Shown piece after piece: positions 16,733 to 26,500 of a stretch of 64,000 nt of DNA. The stretch is from NCBI GenBank assembly GCA_017560125.1, contig JAFYOS010000006.1:124001-188000 (forward strand), given 5' to 3'. The DNA is from Bacteroidaceae bacterium (lineage in GTDB: Bacteria > Bacteroidota > Bacteroidia > Bacteroidales > Bacteroidaceae). The position numbers were made by a program, and so were the translations under genes. The notes under the pieces were generated by a model. That model did not search any database, was not told the origin of the DNA, and saw only the letters and a list, made by a program, of their open reading frames with translations. The first letter of the stretch is position 1. Every line of letters starts with the position of its first letter.

Positions 16733-18214
16733 TTATATGGTTCTGTGGGTTACGTGTCCTTCGACATAGATAGCGCTGAAGGGGCGTGCGGGACACAGGT
16801 TCTCGCAGGCGCCACAGCCGATGCAACGCTCTACGTTCACCACCGGCACTTTGGGCGATTTCTTGTTGTTGGGGTCGGAGTGAACAAGTGTGATGGCTTT
16901 CACGGGGCAGTGGCGTTCGCAGTTGCCACATTTTACGTCGTCGGTCATCGTTACACAGTTTTCTCTTATCACAACAGCGTGTCCAATCTGTGTGGCCGAT
17001 TTGTCCTCCTTGGTTATCAATCTGATAGCTCCGGTGGGGCACACCTCGCTACATTTTGTACATTCGGGACGGCAATAGCCCTTTTCGTACGACATTTCGG
17101 GCTGCATCAGGGTGTTCAGCTTGCCCGAGGGGCGCAACACCTCGTTGGGACACACCGATACGCACAACTGACAGCCGGTGCAATGGGCAGCCATGTTGCG
17201 TACGCTTTGCGCGCCCGGAGGCACGATGCGTGTTTCGCGTTCGGGTACCTGCTTCTCCTCTATGACAGCATAGCCGGCAATAGCCTTTTTCTCTTCGGCC
17301 TTGGCCCATGCGCCCACGGTGAGCACTGTTGCCGCCGACAGGAATCCGCGACGCGAAATATCGCTGTTGTTCTTGCTCGCCTCGCAAGCAGCGCCTTTGC
17401 GCTTAATGGCATACGATATAGCGCCCTTCTTGCAGTTCTCCAGGCAATCCATGCAGGCAACGCAACGGCTGTAGTCAATCTTGTGGTTATTGCTATCTAT
17501 ACATGCGGCCTTGCAGTTACGTGCACACAAACCGCAGTCTATACATTTCTCTGTGTTTATCACCGGTTTCAGTAGCGAGAAACGCGAAAGGAATCCCAAT
17601 ACCGTACCCACTGGGCATATGGTGTTGCAGTATGTTCGGCCACCGCGCCATGCCAATATAGCCACAACGAGCAGTGTTACAACCGCAATGGCAAATGTAG
17701 AAATGCTTCTAATCCACACGGGTGCTGTGTAGAACGCATAGCTGTCGGCACGCTCGGCAAAGTAGGCGAGTATGTTGTTCGCACCAATCCATATGGGCGA
17801 CAACAGGTTCTGTGCAATGCGGCCATAGGCGCTGTATGGAGCCAGCAAGGCTACCGCCGACCCGATGCCGGCTATTATGGCAGCGACGAACAGTGCCAAC
17901 ACCGTGTATCGCAGGATGTTTTTTGCGGGCGAGAATGTGTATCTGTTCTTCTTGCTCTTGCGACCGAAGAATGCAAAAATATCCTGCATCACTCCAAGCG
18001 GGCAGATTGTTGAGCAATATACCCTTCCCAACAACAGGGTGATAATTACAAGGGCGGCTACCACTGCTACATTCATAGCCAGCAGCGCAGGCAAAAACTG
18101 TATTTTTGCCATCCAGCCCAAATAGGCATGCACACTTCCCGTGAAATCGAGAAAAAGCAATGTGGTCGCCACAAAGAACAACGCAGCGACAGCAATTCTT
18201 AATTTGCGTAACAT
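16733..18214 (-). CDS. Membrane polyferredoxin (NapH-like) with six Fe-S motifs
   Basis: 493 residues from the ATG at 18212-18214. The longer frame to 18259 starts inside the promoter repeat and is rejected. About four or five N-terminal transmembrane helices carry two NapH/RsxA-like CxxxCP motifs (GRVYCSTICP, GRTYCNTICP). Then follow ferredoxin-type motifs CIDCGLCARNC, CVACMDCLENC, CTGCQLCVSVCP, CRPECTKCSEVCP, CGNCERHCP and CIGCGACENLCP. A SRRGFLS Tat-like sequence sits in the middle (about 312), preceding a hydrophobic segment, which hints at an internal fusion of a membrane ferredoxin with a translocated polyferredoxin. Likely electron transfer to the downstream AKR; donor unknown. Confidence 0.87.
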   Translation of the reverse strand: MLRKLRIAVAALFFVATTLLFLDFTGSVHAYLGWMAKIQFLPALLAMNVAVVAALVIITLLLGRVYCSTICPLGVMQDIFAFFGRKSKKNRYTFSPAKNILRYTVLALFVAAIIAGIGSAVALLAPYSAYGRIAQNLLSPIWIGANNILAYFAERADSYAFYTAPVWIRSISTFAIAVVTLLVVAILAWRGGRTYCNTICPVGTVLGFLSRFSLLKPVINTEKCIDCGLCARNCKAACIDSNNHKIDYSRCVACMDCLENCKKGAISYAIKRKGAACEASKNNSDISRRGFLSAATVLTVGAWAKAEEKKAIAGYAVIEEKQVPERETRIVPPGAQSVRNMAAHCTGCQLCVSVCPNEVLRPSGKLNTLMQPEMSYEKGYCRPECTKCSEVCPTGAIRLITKEDKSATQIGHAVVIRENCVTMTDDVKCGNCERHCPVKAITLVHSDPNNKKSPKVPVVNVERCIGCGACENLCPARPFSAIYVEGHVTHRTI

Positions 18215-18244
18215 TATGATAAAATAGACTAATTTGTTATTTTG

Positions 18245-18310
18245 CAAATATACGCACAAACGAGCGAGAAAAAATGAAGCTTGCTTCTTTTTTTTTCAAA
18301 GCGAGTGCAG
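18245..18310 (-). repeat. Promoter-bearing repeat, copy 1 (minus orientation)
   Basis: Read on the minus strand it runs CTGCACTCGCTTT, a hairpin GAAGC-AA-GCTTC, CTCGCTCGTTTG, then TATATTTG (plus 18245-18252). It is the first of two tandem copies whose plus-strand sequence is nearly identical from CAAATATAC to GCGAGTGCAG. Its -7 box would fire into the polyferredoxin-AKR operon 31 bases away. Confidence 0.75.
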
Positions 18311-18327
18311 TCCATATTCGATTTTTT

Positions 18328-18391
18328 CAAATATACAAACAAACGAGCGAGAAAAAACGAAGCAGCTTCTTTTTTTTCACAGCGAGTGCAG
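18328..18391 (-). repeat. Promoter-bearing repeat, copy 2 (minus orientation)
   Basis: Same layout as copy 1: CTGCACTCGCT at the far end, an AGAAGCTGCTTCG hairpin in the middle, then CTCGCTCGTTTG and TATATTTG (plus 18328-18335). The hairpin sequence differs from copy 1 while the flanks are conserved. Confidence 0.75.
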
Positions 18392-18433
18392 AATTTATTT
18401 CATTGAACAGGTTATTATATTGCTTGTTTGTGC

Positions 18434-18459
18434 TATCTTTGAGGTAAACCTCAAAGATA
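18434..18459. promoter_or_regulatory. Perfect 26-base palindrome made of two facing -7 boxes
   Basis: TATCTTTGAGGT and its complement ACCTCAAAGATA are separated by AA. Each end is a perfect TAnnTTTG box, so two convergent start sites could fall in the centre. The left half is preceded by GCTTGTTTGTGC, as in the tRNA promoter module. Confidence 0.7.
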
Positions 18460-18461
18460 TT

Positions 18462-18526
18462 CTGCACTCGCTGTAAAATAATCAAGCGAGCTTGTTATTA
18501 TTTAGCTCGTTTGTACTATCTTTGCC
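18462..18526 (+). repeat. Promoter-bearing repeat, copy 3 (plus orientation), driving tRNA-Arg
   Basis: CTGCACTCGCT, then AAGCGAGCTT within an imperfect AATAATC...TTATTATT hairpin, then GCTCGTTTGTAC and TATCTTTG (18517-18524). It is the inverse orientation of copies 1 and 2 and ends 13 bases before the tRNA. The stretch 18215-18538 holds only these repeats and no gene. Confidence 0.75.
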
Positions 18527-18538
18527 AGCCGAAATAAT

Positions 18539-18612
18539 GGTTCCGTAGCTTAGCTGAATAGAGCGTCAGATTCCGGTTCTGAAGGTCGTGGGTTTGAATC
18601 CCACCGGGATCA
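18539..18612 (+). tRNA. tRNA-Arg (anticodon CCG)
   Basis: A full cloverleaf is visible: acceptor GGTTCCG/CGGGATC with G-U pairs, D-arm GCTTAGCTGAATAGAGC, anticodon stem TCAGA/TCTGA with loop TTCCGGT (anticodon CCG, reads CGG), and T-arm GTGGG-TTTGAAT-CCCAC. Discriminator A at 18612; the CCA end is not encoded. The promoter is repeat copy 3. Confidence 0.95.
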
Positions 18613-18659
18613 CAACAGCCACGAGGAAAGCCGACAAAGGTTTTTCTTGTGGCTGTTGT
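18613..18659 (+). terminator. Terminator of tRNA-Arg
   Basis: CAACAGCCAC pairs with GTGGCTGTTG around a loop containing a secondary GAGGAAA/TTTTTCTT pairing. It begins directly after the tRNA. Positions 18660-18810 are AT-rich with no visible gene. Confidence 0.75.
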
Positions 18660-18810
18660 ATTGATAATCAATTACTTTTTTAATCGCTCGGCTGATATTA
18701 TTTTCTCAAAAAGCAATAAAATGCATAATTAACAATCTGTTAACATATTTTATATAAATAATATTTTCGCCTTAAAAATAATATTATTAATTAAGTATGA
18801 TAAGAATTAC

Positions 18811-18818
18811 TAATTTTG
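18811..18818 (+). promoter_or_regulatory. -7 box TAATTTTG of the BspA-like gene
   Basis: The ATG at 18828 would be almost at the transcription start, so the ATG at 18855 (37 bases after the box) is preferred as the start codon. Confidence 0.6.
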
Positions 18819-18854
18819 CTGTATTAAATGAATAAGTACTTAAAAAACAATATT

Positions 18855-21800
18855 ATGAGAAAAAATTACATTAAACAATTATTTATTGCGTTGGCTGTCA
18901 TGCTGTGTAGCGCGACGGCCGGAGCGTACGAAATTGTAGTAGATGATATCTACTATAAAATTATTTCTGAAGATGAATTAACGGTAAGTGTCGAAAATTG
19001 CAACAAAAATCTTACCGGTGATGTTGTTATTCCATCGACAGTTACATACAACGGCAAGGAGTATAAAGTTGTTGAAATATTGAACTATGCTTGTAAAAAT
19101 GTCACAGGCATTACAAGCGTAACAATCCCCGGCACCGTTGAAAGCATTGGCTACAGTGCCTTTGCCGGTTGTACCGCTATTACGAGCGTCACATTGGGCG
19201 ACGGCGTTGTCAGTATAGAACAGCGAGCTTTCGATGACTGTACTAATCTTGCAAATATCGTAGTACCCGCCACTGTGACAAGAATAAGCGCTTCGCTCGA
19301 AAAAACAGCATGGTATAACAGCCAGCCCGATGGCCCTCTCTATTTAGGAAATGTATTTTTTGAGTATAAAGGTGGAGTACCTGAAAACACATCTGTGAAG
19401 ATAAAAGATGGTACAGTCGGTATCGCATACGGTGCTTTCGAAAATGAGTACAATTTGACAAGCATTGACATCCCTAATAGTGTTAAGGCTATATCTACTT
19501 GGGCGTTTTATGGTTGTAAGAATCTTACAAGTGTAAAGCTTCCCAATAGCCTTACTTATATATCTAATTCAGTATTTGCGAATTGTAGTAGCCTTGCAAA
19601 TATCGAAATCCCCAGCAGCGTTACAAGTATAGGAAATGGTGCTTTTGAAAATTGCACAAGCTTTACAAGCATCGACATCCCTAATAGTGTTATAAGCATA
19701 GGTAACAGCGTTTTCAAAGGTTGCACCAATCTTGCCAATATAACAATACCCAATAGCGTTGTTTCTATGGGTGATAATGTGTTTACCGACACTCCATGGT
19801 ACAACAACCAGCCCAATGGTGAGCTTTATGTCGGAAAGATATTGTACGCATACAAAGGCGACATGCCCGCCGGCACGTCGATTAACGTCAAAGAGGGTAC
19901 TTGGGGCATTGCAGCCGGTGCCTTCATTAACTGTGTCGGTCTTGCAAGCATTGATATTCCTAACAGCGTTACCACTATAGGATATTCGGCCTTCTCTGGT
20001 TGCACCGGGCTTAGCGCTATTGAAATACCCGATAGCGTCACAAGCATAGGAACTTACGCTTTCAGCAAATGTACCGGTCTTACCACTATTAAATTCCCTA
20101 ACACTGTTACTGAAATTGGTGATGGAGCGTTGTATGGATGTAATAGCCTTACAAGCATCTATATGCAAGGAACAACCCCGCCGGTACTGTTTGGTAATTC
20201 TTCATACCCCGAAATTGTTGCATACACTCAATACGAAAACATCACTCTTTATGTGCCCCGTACTGCATTGGATGCATACAAAAATGCCGATGGTTGGAAG
20301 AATCTTAAGAACATCGTAGGTTATGGTCCTTTGAGAAAAAAAGACATCTTCGAAGCAGATGGTGTTTATTACAAAGTGCTGTACGAATCACCTTTACGCG
20401 TGGCCGTTACTTATAAAGGAGATTACGTCTCGGAGTATAGCAATGAATACTCAGGCGCTGTTGTAATCCCATCGACCGTTATATGCGAAAACGATACATG
20501 CAGTGTGATATATATAGACATGGAAGCGTTTGAAGGTTGCACCGGTCTTACAAGTGTAGAAATTTCTAATAGCGTGACAGGTATAGACTACCGTGCGTTC
20601 TATGGTTGTACCAGTCTTACAAGCGTAACCATTTCAAGCAATCTCATTGATATAAATGCCAATGCCTTCGTAGGTTGCGACAACCTTGCCAACATCTATT
20701 TAAATGGTAAAACTCCTGCAAGTGCAATGAGCAATGCTTTTACAGCGTCTCATTATTCAAATACCACTGTCTATGTGCCCAGAGGTTCATTGGAAACATA
20801 TAAAGCGGCGCATACGTGGAAAGATTTTGCAAACATCGTAGAGCACGGCCCCTTGGCAGTGGGTACCACTTTCGAGGTTGACAGCATTTGTTACAAAGTG
20901 ACCTCCGATTCACTTATAACGGTTGAAGTGGCCAAATTGGGCTCTGCTAATGGTAGTGCGTACACAGGCGATGTCGTAATCCCTGCTGCTGTTACATACG
21001 ATGGTGTTACATATAGTGTCACCGGCATTGGTGATAAGGCCTTCTATCGTTGTAGCACTGCTTTTACAAGTATTGTAATTCCCAATAGCGTAACAAGCAT
21101 AGGAAAAAATGCTTTCGAGAATTGCACGGGTCTTATAAATGTAGAAATCCCCAGTAGCGTTACAAACATAGGGAAAAGTGCTTTCTATCGTTGTAGCGCT
21201 CTTGCAAGCATCGTAATCCCTAATGGCGTTAAGACCATAGAAAGCAGTACGTTCCGTCGTTGTGAAGGTCTTACAAGCGTTGTAATAGGTAACGGTGTGA
21301 CAACCATAGGAGATTATGCGTTCGAGTCTTGCTCATCTCTTAAAGATTTATATATAGAAGATGGCGAAACAACCCTTGCGTTAGGGTTTAACGCGTCAAG
21401 TTCTAATTCATCAGGAACAGGAGAAGGCCTGTTTTATGATTGCCCGTTGGAAAATGTCTATATAGGTCGTAATCTTAGCTATGATGCATCTCAAAAATAT
21501 GGATATTCTCCATTCTACGAAAAAGCAACATTAAAATCACTTACAATCGGTGATAATGTTACAAGCATAGAGAATAAAGCATTCTATGGTTGCAGTGCTC
21601 TTACCAGCCTTGTAATAGGCAATGGTGTTACAACCATAGGAAATTATGCGTTCGACGGTTGTAGCGCTCTTACTAGCGCAACAATAGGTAGCAGTGTAAC
21701 AAGCATAGGAACATGTGCGTTCAACCGTTGCGCCGGTCTTACCAGCCTTGAAATACCTAACAGCGTTAAAACTATAGGGCTTTATGCGTTCAGTGGTTGT

Positions 21801-23453
21801 AGCGCTCTTACCAGTCTTGAAATACCTAATAGCGTTACATTTATAGATGAATTGGCATTTTCCGATTGCTCAAGCTTAGCTAATATTGTTGTTGCCGAAG
21901 GAAATAGCGTTTACGATTCTCGCAATAATTGTAATGCTATAATAGAAACAGCAACAAATACTCTTGTTGTCGGTTGTAAAAATAGTGTGTTTCCGAGTGG
22001 TATTACAAGCATAGGAGCGTATGCTTTCTATGGCTCTACAGCTATTACAAGCATCGACATCCCCGCGAGCGTTACAAGCATAGGTGTATGTGCTTTCAAC
22101 GGTTGCACCGGTCTTACAAGCATTGAAATTCCCGATGGCGTTACAAGTATAGGTTCACGCATGTTCTATGGTTGTAGTGCTCTTGCAAGCATTGAAATCC
22201 CTAATAGCGTTACAAGCATTGGTAGCGAGGCTTTCTCAGGTTGCAGTAGTCTTGCAAGCATTGACATCCCTAATAGTGTAACAAGCATAGATTGGGGCGT
22301 GTTCTATGGTTGTAGTGCTCTTACAAGCATTGAAATTCCCGATAGCGTGACAGGAATAAGTAACGAGATGTTCTCTAATTGTAGTGCTCTTGCAAGCGTT
22401 AAAATCCCTAATGGCGTTACATATATAAATGCGTATGCGTTCTATGATTGCACTTCCCTTGCAAGCATTGAAATCCCCAATAGCGTGACAAACATTAACC
22501 GCTATGCGTTCTATAATTGTAGCAGTCTTACCAGTGTAAGGCTCCCCGAAAGCCTATTGTTTATAGAAAATGCTGTATTCTATGGATGCGACAGCCTTAC
22601 AAGTATATATGCAACGGGAACCACTCCTGCAATTGTTTATGCCACGGGTGGTGGCAATATTACACTGGTTAGCGATTATACAGCCACCACTCTCTATGTG
22701 CCTCGCGGTTCATTGGCAGCATACCAATCAGCGAATGGTTGGAATTATTTCACAAATATCGTAGAGTACGGATTGGCTGCCGGTGATGTATTTACCGTTG
22801 ATGGCATCAGTTACCGAGTTACTTCCGATTCGTTGCTCACCGCCGAGGTTACATGCAAGGCAAATGAAAGTTCGGAATATGGCATCGAATATGCCGATGG
22901 ATATTCGGGCACAGTTGTAATCCCCGATGCTGTTTCATGCGAGGGTCTTACCTATAGCGTAACAGCCATTGGCGAGAGCGCATTCGCAGGTTGCACCGCA
23001 CTTACCAGCGTTGAAATCCCTGCGAGCGTCACAAGAATAGATATGAGTGCTTTCGTAGGTTGCAGCTCACTCACAAACGTTAATCTGACCGGCAGCACAC
23101 CTCCTGTGCTCGATAACGGTAGCTTCGCCGACAGCCAGTATGCCGATGTGGTTGTACGCGTGCCCGACGATGCAGTGGATGCCTACAAGGCGGCAGATGC
23201 TTGGAAGGAATTTAAGAACATCGTAGGTTCCGATGTTACCTTCATCGAGCAGGTAGAGGACGACGCTACCGCCTTCGAGGCGACAGCGGGTGGCTTGGTG
23301 CTCACCGCAGCCGATGGCAAGCCCGTTGCAGTTTATTCTATTAACGGCGCCCTCGTAGAAAAGATAGATAGCTATGCCGGTGAGGAGATTACTCTCGAAA
23401 AGGGTGTTTACATCCTCCGCGTGGGCAGCGTCACCGTCAAGGTAAAGATGTAA
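18855..23453 (+). CDS. BspA-like leucine-rich repeat surface protein
   Basis: 1532 residues. Signal peptide (about 1-24, ends TAGA), then about fifty LRR_5-type repeats of ~23 residues with the consensus LTSIEIPNSVTSIGxxAFxGC. The repeats are cut into four blocks, each opened by a small beta module (FxVDGxxYKVTSDSLxxVEV...VVIPxxVTY), and most blocks close with TLYVPRGSLxAYKxAxxWKxFxNIVxxG. Within block 1 a 45-residue insertion is present twice (WYNxQPxGxLYxGxxxxxYKG). The C-terminal ~55 residues form a T9SS-like tail (VYSINGALVEKI...GVYILRVGSVTVKVKM). BspA-type proteins bind fibronectin, fibrinogen or other bacteria; ligand unknown here. The gene is visibly more AT-rich than its neighbours. 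Confidence 0.9.
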   Translation: MRKNYIKQLFIALAVMLCSATAGAYEIVVDDIYYKIISEDELTVSVENCNKNLTGDVVIPSTVTYNGKEYKVVEILNYACKNVTGITSVTIPGTVESIGYSAFAGCTAITSVTLGDGVVSIEQRAFDDCTNLANIVVPATVTRISASLEKTAWYNSQPDGPLYLGNVFFEYKGGVPENTSVKIKDGTVGIAYGAFENEYNLTSIDIPNSVKAISTWAFYGCKNLTSVKLPNSLTYISNSVFANCSSLANIEIPSSVTSIGNGAFENCTSFTSIDIPNSVISIGNSVFKGCTNLANITIPNSVVSMGDNVFTDTPWYNNQPNGELYVGKILYAYKGDMPAGTSINVKEGTWGIAAGAFINCVGLASIDIPNSVTTIGYSAFSGCTGLSAIEIPDSVTSIGTYAFSKCTGLTTIKFPNTVTEIGDGALYGCNSLTSIYMQGTTPPVLFGNSSYPEIVAYTQYENITLYVPRTALDAYKNADGWKNLKNIVGYGPLRKKDIFEADGVYYKVLYESPLRVAVTYKGDYVSEYSNEYSGAVVIPSTVICENDTCSVIYIDMEAFEGCTGLTSVEISNSVTGIDYRAFYGCTSLTSVTISSNLIDINANAFVGCDNLANIYLNGKTPASAMSNAFTASHYSNTTVYVPRGSLETYKAAHTWKDFANIVEHGPLAVGTTFEVDSICYKVTSDSLITVEVAKLGSANGSAYTGDVVIPAAVTYDGVTYSVTGIGDKAFYRCSTAFTSIVIPNSVTSIGKNAFENCTGLINVEIPSSVTNIGKSAFYRCSALASIVIPNGVKTIESSTFRRCEGLTSVVIGNGVTTIGDYAFESCSSLKDLYIEDGETTLALGFNASSSNSSGTGEGLFYDCPLENVYIGRNLSYDASQKYGYSPFYEKATLKSLTIGDNVTSIENKAFYGCSALTSLVIGNGVTTIGNYAFDGCSALTSATIGSSVTSIGTCAFNRCAGLTSLEIPNSVKTIGLYAFSGCSALTSLEIPNSVTFIDELAFSDCSSLANIVVAEGNSVYDSRNNCNAIIETATNTLVVGCKNSVFPSGITSIGAYAFYGSTAITSIDIPASVTSIGVCAFNGCTGLTSIEIPDGVTSIGSRMFYGCSALASIEIPNSVTSIGSEAFSGCSSLASIDIPNSVTSIDWGVFYGCSALTSIEIPDSVTGISNEMFSNCSALASVKIPNGVTYINAYAFYDCTSLASIEIPNSVTNINRYAFYNCSSLTSVRLPESLLFIENAVFYGCDSLTSIYATGTTPAIVYATGGGNITLVSDYTATTLYVPRGSLAAYQSANGWNYFTNIVEYGLAAGDVFTVDGISYRVTSDSLLTAEVTCKANESSEYGIEYADGYSGTVVIPDAVSCEGLTYSVTAIGESAFAGCTALTSVEIPASVTRIDMSAFVGCSSLTNVNLTGSTPPVLDNGSFADSQYADVVVRVPDDAVDAYKAADAWKEFKNIVGSDVTFIEQVEDDATAFEATAGGLVLTAADGKPVAVYSINGALVEKIDSYAGEEITLEKGVYILRVGSVTVKVKM

Positions 23454-23474
23454 TCCCATATCCCTATACAGATA

Positions 23475-23516
23475 ACACCGGTCAACCCCGTTGCGGCGTT
23501 GACCGGTGTCTTTTTT
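23475..23516 (+). terminator. Terminator of the BspA-like gene
   Basis: ACACCGGTCAAC and GTTGACCGGTGT form a 12-bp perfect stem followed by C and T6. It separates two convergent genes, with the next stop codon only 6 bases away. Confidence 0.92.
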
Positions 23517-23521
23517 CAGCC

Positions 23522-26500
23522 CTACATGGCTCTTTTGTCGTAGTCGCCCTCTACCATACATTCGCACAGCAGAAATTGGGCGTCGCTTCTAACCGTTCCG
23601 GCCATGGCGAACGACACGAAACGATAGGCCCTTGTGCGCTTGGTGCGTGCTATCAGGTCGCGCACCATAGTGTAGTTGGGCTTCACGGCACGCGCGCCGT
23701 TTACAATCTCCTTGCCGCCAACCACTTCCCAATGTACGCCGTCCATGCTGCCAAGCAGGTAGAACCCGAATTTGTTGCACTGCATAGTGGCTCTCAGTGC
23801 CGCATCCCTCACCCGTTTCAGTCCGCTTGTGCCGAATGTGCAGCCATGCATGACCATCGCAACGGGCATGTCGTTTTTCTGTTTGTTGTGGTTGTCGAAT
23901 GTGTGGCGTCTATATTTCGTGGTGTCGCCCTCTATGTATCGGCTGCCCAATAGTAGCGTTTCGGGGTAGTCTATCGTGCAACAGTAGCGACCATCGGCGG
24001 TGCTCCACGTGCCGCTCTTCATATTATATACATAGGCGTAGTCGTAGTTGCCGTTGCACACATACAGCAGGTCGCTGTTGTAGTCGTATGCAGTGAATGC
24101 CTCGTTCAGATAGTCGGCAAATGGCGCCTTTGTGGCTATGAGGCCCCTCGCTGCAATGTCGCATATTCTTGTTGTTACATCGTCGGCAGCTGTCAGCTCG
24201 GCAGTGTGCAGTCCGGCGATGGCTTGCGATATGTTTGCCGCTTCGTTGCCGTTTATAAGCATCACCCCTTTTGCCGTCAGGAACACCACGCCGCGCGTAG
24301 TGACGGTTACTCCCTTGTTGTGGCATATTTCGCGCGACGCGGGCACCTGCGACAGATAGCTGCCGGCCCCCGAGGTGTCCAAGGTCATGAACCACACCCC
24401 CTTTTTGGTGAATACATACAAGGGGTGCTGTCCGAACTGCCCCTGCGACACGGCCACCGTGTTGCTGCACAGCGCCACAATATCGGCATCGAATGAGTAT
24501 GTGTTCTTGGCCGGGAAGAAGAGCGGGTTATCTACATCGGATACTCGCAATACGTTTTTTCGTGTGTATATGCGGTTTTCCTTTACGTTGTTCAGCGTGA
24601 ATCCGACGATTTTATCCTCCGAATCGAAGCGTGCCGTCACATCGCTTGTGCCATCGGCTACGTGCCACCCATCGCCACCAACCTCTATGGGGCGCAGTCC
24701 GTCGAATTCGTTTGTGCTCTCCTTGACGGTTACGGTGATGGTGGAGCCGTCCTGCAGTTTGCTGTAGTCGGCAGCAGAGCCTTCGTCGCTCCACTCCTCC
24801 TCGTTCACATGTATGCCCTCGATGAAGATGTCGATGTGGAAATCGCCCGGCTTTACCGTGCCGCCATCTATGGCAACTCCGCCGGCGAGGGTATATGATA
24901 GCGTCCATCGTTTCCCCGATGAATTGTAGGTGAATGTATATGTGCCCGAAATGTTGGTGCCGGCCTCTCCAAGCTGACGGCCCAGTTGAGCCCTCGCTCC
25001 GGTGAGGAAACCGTTGCGTTCCCGCACGTTGTGGATGGAGGCAGCGAGCGAGGTGCCCGATTTCCATTCGATGCTCACATCCTGCTCCTTGCCGGCCACG
25101 ACATCGCCCACATAATAGCTCAGGTTGCGCAGTTTGTGTGCCGTCAGCGGGAAATCCCTATACACAATGGCGCTACCGTTGAAACGGGTGGTGTATGCGG
25201 CATAGACGCGCAGATTGGTGGCCCTTGCATCGGGGTAGGACAAGTATGGCGACATGTGATAGGTGTCGTCGCCCGCGCCCGACAGTTTGGGAGTGCTGTC
25301 GGTGGTTACAATGTGTCGTTCGCCATCGTCGGTGGCAATGGTTACCACCGAGGTTATCTGCTTCAGTTTGCTGGTGGTGTCGTCGCTTCGTCCCGCTCTG
25401 GTGTATTGCATGTATGCGTCGCGCAGTCGTTCGCTCACGCCACCAAAATGCATTTTGTTGTTGTATATGTAGCAGTAATTGGAGCCTGCGAATTCGTGGG
25501 GCTGCTCGTTCATGGGCAACGAGGTCTGCAAGGCCAGTTGCGACGGCGATGTATTCTTCAGGCACCACACTTCGTTGCCCTCGATGTCGTACTCGGCTAT
25601 CTTGTAATAGAGCGAGGCCTCGGCCACCTCCTCGCGTATCTTCGAAACGCTCTTTTTTACATATCGTTCGTAGCTGCTCGATACATCTATTCGCACCGAA
25701 CCGCCGTTTTCTATGCTCGATTCGGGGTATTTGCTCTCGTGTCCCATAATCGATGCGGTGGCGAAAATGTCGATGCTCATAATGATATCCTTCCAATCGC
25801 TCAGCTCCATTTCGTCGAACGAAAATTGCGGTACGAAGCCCTTGACCATGGTGCAATATCGAGCCCTCTTTGCTACCGCAGACTGGGGCATGGAGATGAA
25901 ATTATGGTTGTCGCGGCCGGCGGTCACCTCACCCTCTTGTCCGAGCCATGCTGTAAGATTCTCCTTCTCGAAGCCTTCGCCATCCTCCACGTAGTATATG
26001 GGCGAAAATGCCACGTAGTTGCCGTCGAACAGCCTTATGGCCATGCGTATGAGCGTTCGGTCGATGAAGGCTCTCTTCTCGTACAGGCCGGTGAGGCAGG
26101 CATCGAAAAAGCTTTTCGATACGTTGCTCCATTTCAGTCCCTGCTCGCTCTCCTGCAGCTCCAGTCGGTCGGCATAGTATTTGTTCTCGGTGAATGTGGC
26201 GGCGTGTGTGGGCAATAGCGATATTTTCAGTCGCGGCAGCTCGGGCAGCTTGCCCAAATAGCGGTACGCGTCGCCGCTGTACAGGGCATAGAGAACCCCG
26301 TCGGTGCAGTTTATAATGACGATATTCCCCATGAAGGCAAGCGACTCCACGCCGGTTATCTCCCTGCCGCCTATGACGATGTAATTGGTGAGCGATTTCT
26401 CTTTGTTGCGCACCACCAGCCATTTGTCGGCCTTCGCGTGGTAGTACTCCGTGTAGCTGTTGGCCTCTATGGCCGTACCCTTCGATGGCGGGGCAATTAC

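Noticed and set aside
18855-23453. CRISPR array or tandem repeat element
   Set aside because: The repetition is in-frame LRR coding of ~69 bases with drifting sequence. There are no fixed repeats separated by unique spacers.
24986-26218. 410-residue open frame opposite the phage-type gene
   Set aside because: Antisense shadow; no domain, no start signal, and the opposite strand is well supported by its own promoter box.
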